A stretch of DNA of 7,431 bases. It comes from Acidobacteriota bacterium (GTDB lineage: Bacteria > Acidobacteriota > Vicinamibacteria > Vicinamibacterales > 2-12-FULL-66-21). Under the pieces are notes generated by a model. The model saw only the letters and a program-made list of their open reading frames with translations, made no database searches and was not told where the DNA came from. Location: contig JABFWM010000425.1 in NCBI GenBank assembly GCA_013362195.1, forward strand, positions 1 through 7,431, written 5' to 3'. The translations under genes were made by a program, and so were the position numbers. Of this stretch, positions 1 to 7,431 are shown in pieces. Positions within the stretch are counted from its first letter, which is position 1, and every line of letters starts with the position of its first letter.

Positions 1-1187
<1,187 letters not shown>

Positions 1188-1192
1188 GGAGT

Positions 1193-1197
1193 TCCTT
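1193..1197 (-). promoter_or_regulatory. mutL ribosome-binding site
   Basis: On the minus strand AAGGA sits five bases (ACTCC) before the ATG at 1187. This fixes the mutL start, which also matches the usual MutL N-terminus. The site lies in the 27-bp corA-mutL gap, where I see no terminator-like hairpin, so read-through from corA is likely. Confidence 0.75.
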
Positions 1198-1214
1198 CGA
1201 CCCTGCGTTGTCCT

Positions 1215-2182
1215 TTAGATCCAGCCGCGCTTGTGGAAATAGATCAGCATCCCGCCGACGACGCCCATCATCACCACCATGAGCATCCAGAACACGGTCG
1301 TGCCGCCGAGGCCGAAGTGCGGCAGGTCGACGTTCATGCCGTACAGGCCGGTGATGAAGGTGAGCGGCATGAACACCGTCGCGATCACCGTCAGCACCTT
1401 CATCACGCTGTTCAACTGGTTCGAGACCGTCGTCAGGTGCGCGTCGAGCAGGCTCGTGATGCGGTCCTGGAAGAACATCGATTCGTCGGCGAGCCTGACC
1501 AGATGATCGTGCACGTCGCGGAAGCGGTAGGAAATCTGCTCGTCGATGAACGGAAACTCGCGCCGCGCGAGCCGCCCGACCACGTCGCGCTGCGGCTGGA
1601 CGACGCGGCGCAGCGACGAGACGTCGGCTTTGAAATCGAGGATCTTCTTCGCGAGCATCGGCGTGCTGTGCTCGAACACCTCCTGCTCGAGCTCGTCGAG
1701 CCGTTCGCCGAGCTCCTCGATCTCCGGCCGGTAATTGTCGACCATCGCGTCGATGATGCGGTGCATCAACGCGGCCGACCCTTCGCCGAGCGCGCGCGCG
1801 TTGCGCGAGCAGACCTGTGAGATCTGCTCGATCGACCGCGAATCGCCGCTGTGAATCGTCACGAGGTAGCTCGGGCCGAGGAAGAAGTCGACGTCATAGG
1901 TGCGGAAACAGTGCTCCGGCGCCTTGAAGTCGATGCGGTGCAGGATCAGATACAGATACTCGCCGTACGACTCGACCTTCGGGAAGTGTGTCGTGCCGAG
2001 CGCGTCTTCCACGGCCAGTTCGTGGAAATGGAAGACATCGCTCAGGATGCGCCCCTCTTCAGGGGACGGGTTCATCAGGTCCACCCACACCGTCACGCCG
2101 CTGTCCGGACGGAGCCACGCCGGATCGACGTGGTCCGCCCGCCTGGTCGTTCCCAGTTGGTGGGTATGGGCGAAAACCTGAA

Positions 2183-2186
<4 letters not shown>
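1215..2186 (-). CDS. corA: CorA-family divalent cation (Mg2+/Co2+) transporter
   Basis: This is an inner-membrane channel for Mg2+ (also Co2+ or Ni2+ in the family), normally a homopentamer. The protein is 323 residues if started at TTG 2186. It has a soluble N-terminal domain with VWVDLMNPSPEEG near 33-45, an acidic and charged long helical region at about 150-265 (the stalk), a first membrane helix at about 261-281, the signature YGMN with GMN at 283-285, a second membrane helix at about 297-317, and a short basic end, HKRGWI. The first in-frame ATG falls inside the conserved VDLMNP strand, which is too late. TTG at 2186 has AAGG (2194-2197) seven bases upstream and overlaps the ppdK TGA as TTGA, so I chose it. 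The MPEL loop that follows GMN in well-studied CorA proteins is absent; the loop reads VDLPHFGLGG. Substrate choice (Mg2+, Co2+ or Zn2+) therefore cannot be fixed. The same frame stays open upstream across ppdK, but that extension is a shadow. Confidence 0.93.
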
Positions 2187-5029
<2,843 letters not shown>

Positions 5030-5039
5030 TGCGTGTCGT

Positions 5040-7244
5040 CTACTCCGTTTGCGGAACGATTTCCGAAATGTCTGCGAGCTTGAGAATGAGCAGCTCGAGC
5101 TGCTTCATCAGGTGCAGCCGCGCCTGCTTCAGCGCGGGGTCGTCGACCATCACGAACACGTCAGTGAAGAACCGATCGACGGCCGGCGCGAACTTCGCGG
5201 CCTCGGCAAAGCCGCGGCGGAAATCGCGCGCGGCGACCGCCGATTCGATGACCTGGCGGCGCGATTCGAGCTCCTCGAGGAGCGCGACCTCCGCCGGCTC
5301 CTTCAGCACGGCGGCGAGATCGACCTTTCCGCCGGCCGATTCGCCCCCCGCATCGCGCGCAATGTTCCGAACCCGCTTGAAAGCGATTGCGAGCTGACGG
5401 AAATCCGCCGACCCGGTGAACTCGGGCAGGACTTCGAGCTTGCGCCGCGCGATCAGCGGACTGATGTCATCCACGTTCACGTGCGTGACCGCGCGAACGT
5501 TGCGTGGATCGAATCCGCGCTGCTCGAGCACATAACGCAGCCGTTCGAGCATGAAGATCTGGAGCGCCGTGGCGGGACCGCCGCCGTGAGTCAGCGGGCC
5601 GAGAACATCCGAGAACGTGACCGGCGCGTCGAGGTCGGTGAGCTGCGGCAGATCGACGAGGATCCGGACGATCCCCTGTGCCTGCCGGCGCAGGCCGAAC
5701 GGATCGCGGGAACCGGTGGGCTTTTCTCCCACCGAGAAGAGCGCGATCAGCGTATCGGCCTTGTCGGCGAGCGACACGGCGGCCCACGTCACCGCCGCGG
5801 CCCCGAGCTGTTGCCGCGACGGCGGCGAATCCGCTTCGACGCCGACGGGCAGGTACTGGTAGTAGATCGCCTTCCACACCGGCTCGGGCAGTCCTTCTTC
5901 GCGCGCGTAGATGCCGCCCATGGTGCCCTGCAGTTCCGTGAACTCGAACACCATGTCGGTCGTGAGATCCGCTTTCGCGAGGCGCGCCGCCTGCGCGGCC
6001 GCGTCGGCGGCCTCGGGGCGCCCGAACGCCTGCTCGACGATGGCCCGCGCGCGCTGCTCGATCCGCTGCGCCTTGTCGCGATAGGTCTGCTGCCCCGCCG
6101 GCAGCTTCTTGTGGAACGTGAGCGTGTGCAGACGGTCGAGGCGATCCTCGAGCGGCATCCGCCGGTCCGCTTCCCAGAAGAACCGCGCGTCGCGGAGCCG
6201 CGCGGTGACGACGCGCTCGGCGTTCTTCGCGATCAGGCGCTCGTCCTGCGGCTGCGTGTTCACCACCGCGAGAAAGGCTTCCTTCAGCGCGCCGTGTTCG
6301 TTGATCACCGGGAAATAGTGCTGATGGTGCACGAGCGTGGTGGTCAGGACTTCCTGCGGCAGCTCGAGGAAGGTGCGCTCGAAGAAGCCGGCCACGACGC
6401 CCGGATACTCGACGAGATCCGCGACCTCGTCCACCAGCGACGCGTGCTCGCGCAGGGCGACGCGGCCACCGAGCTTGCGCGCCTTCGACTCCAGCTCCCG
6501 CGCGATCCGGTCGCGGCGCTCGGAATGTTCGAGGACGACGAAGTGCTCGTTGAGGCGCGCGCGGTAGTCGTCGAACGTCCGCACCTTGATCGATCGGCCG
6601 GCGCGGCCGCTCGTCGCGAGGAAGCGATGCCCGTAGGTGACGGCGCCGGTCGTGACTTCCTGCACCAGCGGCCCCGCGGCATTCGGCATCCGCGCGATCG
6701 CGTAGGGGACGACCCGCCCGCCATAGAGGAACAGCAGCCAGCGAATCGGGCGGCCGAACGTCAGCTCGCCGCCATCGTCCTCGAGCATGGCGTCCCAGTG
6801 CATCTCTTTCGGGAAGGCCATGTCGCGCAGCAGGCCCGCGAGCAGCTCCGGCAGCGCGTCCACCGCGCTCTTGCCGCGCTGTCGGCGCCGCGCGACCAGG
6901 TAGGTGCCCTTCGGCGTCTCGGTCCGCTCCAGCGACTCGAATGCCACGCCCTGCTTCTTCGCGAAGCCGAGCGCCGCGGGTGTCGGCTCCCCCGCGGCGG
7001 TGAACGCCGCGGAGACCGGTGGCCCGGTGATCGCTTCGTCGAGATCTTCCTGGCGCTCGGGCATGCGCGCGACGAACGCGGTGAGCCGGCGCGGCGTGCT
7101 GTAGCTCTCGACGCTCACGTCGGGCACCATGCGCATCGCGCGCAGCCGGGCGTCCAGCTTCTCGGCGAGCTGTTTGGTGAGGGCGGGGAGCCACGCCGCC
7201 GGAAGCTCCTCAACCCCGATTTCGATGAGAAGTTCTCGATCCAT
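5040..7244 (-). CDS. glyS: Glycine--tRNA ligase, beta subunit
   Basis: This is the beta chain of the bacterial alpha2beta2 glycyl-tRNA synthetase. The alpha chain (GlyQ) activates glycine, and the beta chain mainly recognises and positions tRNA-Gly. The protein has 734 residues, slightly longer than E. coli GlyS (689). Family motifs run the whole length: LLIEIGVEELPAAW at 5-18, the substrate-like STPRRLTAF near 49, ITGPPV near 72, FGRPIRWLLFLYGG near 163, YGHRFL at 204-209, VEYPGVVAGFFERTFLELPQEVL near 278, HHQHYFPV near 306, ARLRDARFFWEAD near 348, KADLTTDMVFEFTELQGTMGGIYA near 424, LADKADTLIALFSVGEKPTGSRDPFGLRR near 492, and a C-terminal anticodon-binding-type helical region including FKRVRNIARDA near 622 and FFTDVFVMVDDP near 692. 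The ATG at 7244 directly precedes the conserved first strand. A partner glyQ is not visible in the 187 bp upstream. The gene is followed by ppdK after 10 bp. Confidence 0.98.
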   Translation of the reverse strand: MDRELLIEIGVEELPAAWLPALTKQLAEKLDARLRAMRMVPDVSVESYSTPRRLTAFVARMPERQEDLDEAITGPPVSAAFTAAGEPTPAALGFAKKQGVAFESLERTETPKGTYLVARRRQRGKSAVDALPELLAGLLRDMAFPKEMHWDAMLEDDGGELTFGRPIRWLLFLYGGRVVPYAIARMPNAAGPLVQEVTTGAVTYGHRFLATSGRAGRSIKVRTFDDYRARLNEHFVVLEHSERRDRIARELESKARKLGGRVALREHASLVDEVADLVEYPGVVAGFFERTFLELPQEVLTTTLVHHQHYFPVINEHGALKEAFLAVVNTQPQDERLIAKNAERVVTARLRDARFFWEADRRMPLEDRLDRLHTLTFHKKLPAGQQTYRDKAQRIEQRARAIVEQAFGRPEAADAAAQAARLAKADLTTDMVFEFTELQGTMGGIYAREEGLPEPVWKAIYYQYLPVGVEADSPPSRQQLGAAAVTWAAVSLADKADTLIALFSVGEKPTGSRDPFGLRRQAQGIVRILVDLPQLTDLDAPVTFSDVLGPLTHGGGPATALQIFMLERLRYVLEQRGFDPRNVRAVTHVNVDDISPLIARRKLEVLPEFTGSADFRQLAIAFKRVRNIARDAGGESAGGKVDLAAVLKEPAEVALLEELESRRQVIESAVAARDFRRGFAEAAKFAPAVDRFFTDVFVMVDDPALKQARLHLMKQLELLILKLADISEIVPQTE
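5043..5046 (-). promoter_or_regulatory. Weak, distant ribosome-binding site for ppdK
   Basis: On the minus strand GGAG lies directly before the glyS TAG stop and 13 bases before the ppdK ATG at 5029. That is longer than the usual 5-9 base spacing. No better purine tract occurs in between, so ppdK probably relies partly on coupling to glyS translation, which ends 10 bp upstream. Confidence 0.45.
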
Positions 7245-7251
7245 TGTTACA

Positions 7252-7275
7252 CCGGGGCTCCGCCGCGGACCCCGG
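7252..7275 (-). promoter_or_regulatory. Hairpin overlapping the only Shine-Dalgarno-like sequence of glyS
   Basis: Arms 7252-7262 and 7266-7275 pair in ten positions (six, a one-base bulge at 7258, then four) around a 3-nt loop. On the minus strand the sequence GGAG (7261-7258), the sole purine-rich SD candidate before glyS, lies in the 3' arm. The stem ends 7 nt before the ATG at 7244. GGAG is 13 nt from the ATG, so it is a poor RBS even when free. Function is inferred; the pairing is seen directly. Confidence 0.45.
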
Positions 7276-7285
7276 CTCCTCGCTC

Positions 7286-7306
7286 GCGGGGACCCTCGCG
7301 CCCCGC
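7286..7306. repeat. Short GC-rich inverted repeat in the glyS leader
   Basis: GCGGGG (7286-7291) and CCCCGC (7301-7306) can form a 6-bp stem with a 9-nt loop between the two larger hairpins. In such GC-rich DNA a stem of this size may arise by chance. It is listed because it completes a series of three stems in about 120 nt. Confidence 0.3.
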
Positions 7307-7336
7307 TCCGCTCGTCGCGGGCGCGCCGTGCGCGCC

Positions 7337-7373
7337 GCCGTTACGCGGCCACGGTGGACCACCGCGTAACGGC
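7337..7373. repeat. Perfect 12-bp inverted repeat with 13-nt spacer
   Basis: Arms GCCGTTACGCGG (7337-7348) and CCGCGTAACGGC (7362-7373) are exact reverse complements around a 13-base spacer that has its own small dyad (GGTGG-A-CCACC). No T-run follows on either strand, so it is not a standard intrinsic terminator. It could be an RNA stem in the glyS leader, a protein-binding operator, or a Rho-type or processing hairpin of an upstream transcript. It begins 93 bp upstream of the glyS ATG. Confidence 0.7.
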
Positions 7374-7431
7374 CCATGTCCCGAGCGAGTGCCTGTGAAC
7401 GGCTCCTCTGCACATGCCATCTACGTATTTA

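Larger units (their letters stand above)
7245..7431 (-). other. glyS leader / intergenic region without a convincing gene
   Basis: This 187-bp stretch is very GC-rich and rich in inverted repeats. I tested all three minus-strand frames for the end of glyQ and found none resembling it. One frame runs open from the right edge to a TAA at 7341-7343. Another gives a 57-codon Gly/Ala/Pro/Arg-rich frame from ATG 7420 to TAA 7247-7249, which looks like composition rather than protein. The far right end (about 7417-7431) is the only AT-rich patch and could hold a -10-like element, but no paired -35 box can be supported before the edge. It most likely acts as the 5' leader of the glyS-ppdK-corA-mutL unit, or as a spacer after an upstream gene outside the window. 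Confidence 0.5.

Noticed and set aside
1188..1214. Possible separate mutL promoter or corA terminator in the gap
   Set aside because: Only 27 bp, occupied by the mutL ribosome-binding site; no dyad and no -10/-35 pair.
5467..7194. 575-codon minus-strand frame inside glyS
   Set aside because: Alternative frame of glyS with Arg/Ala-rich low complexity; the 734-residue glyS frame carries all family motifs.
7337..7373. 12-bp dyad as an intrinsic terminator
   Set aside because: Neither strand has a T-run after the stem; the flanks are GC-rich on one side and mixed on the other.
7247..7420. 57-codon minus-strand frame ending just before glyS (leader peptide candidate)
   Set aside because: Gly/Ala/Pro/Arg-rich composition dictated by GC content, no clear ribosome-binding site, and no run of glycine codons of the kind expected of an attenuation leader.

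Overview
The window carries four tightly packed genes, all on the minus strand, with transcription running from right to left: glyS (glycyl-tRNA synthetase beta subunit), ppdK (pyruvate, phosphate dikinase), corA (divalent-cation channel) and mutL (mismatch-repair ATPase, cut by the left edge of the window). The DNA is strongly GC-rich with GC-biased third codon positions, which explains the many long but meaningless open frames on the opposite strand. A glycyl-tRNA synthetase of the bacterial alpha2beta2 type followed by ppdK, together with GC-rich heptanucleotide repeats, fits Acidobacteriota (a Vicinamibacteria-like soil lineage) or a deltaproteobacterial-type genome. That assignment is inference from gene order and composition; no rRNA or other phylogenetic marker is present.

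Layout: 1-1187 is mutL without its 3' end. Bases 1188-1214 are a 27-bp spacer holding the mutL ribosome-binding site. 1215-2186 is corA, started by TTG and overlapping the ppdK stop codon by 4 bp. 2183-5029 is ppdK, with an unusual basic N-terminal tail of about 48 residues. 5030-5039 is a 10-bp spacer. 5040-7244 is glyS. 7245-7431 is a leader or intergenic stretch with no convincing gene, but with a perfect 12-bp inverted repeat and further GC-rich hairpins. One hairpin holds the only Shine-Dalgarno-like sequence seen upstream of glyS.

The spacings (10 bp, 4-bp overlap, 27 bp) and the lack of any terminator-like hairpin plus T-run between genes argue for one transcription unit joining translation, central carbon metabolism, cation transport and DNA repair. 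The genes do not form one pathway. The clearest functional link is that PPDK is Mg2+-dependent and is translationally coupled to a CorA-type Mg2+/Co2+ channel.

This is essentially a housekeeping region and I see no new multi-gene system. The least ordinary signals are a degenerate 7-bp repeat array inside the mutL linker coding sequence, the histone-H1-like tail on PPDK, and the structured leader in front of a glyS that has no glyQ beside it within the window.
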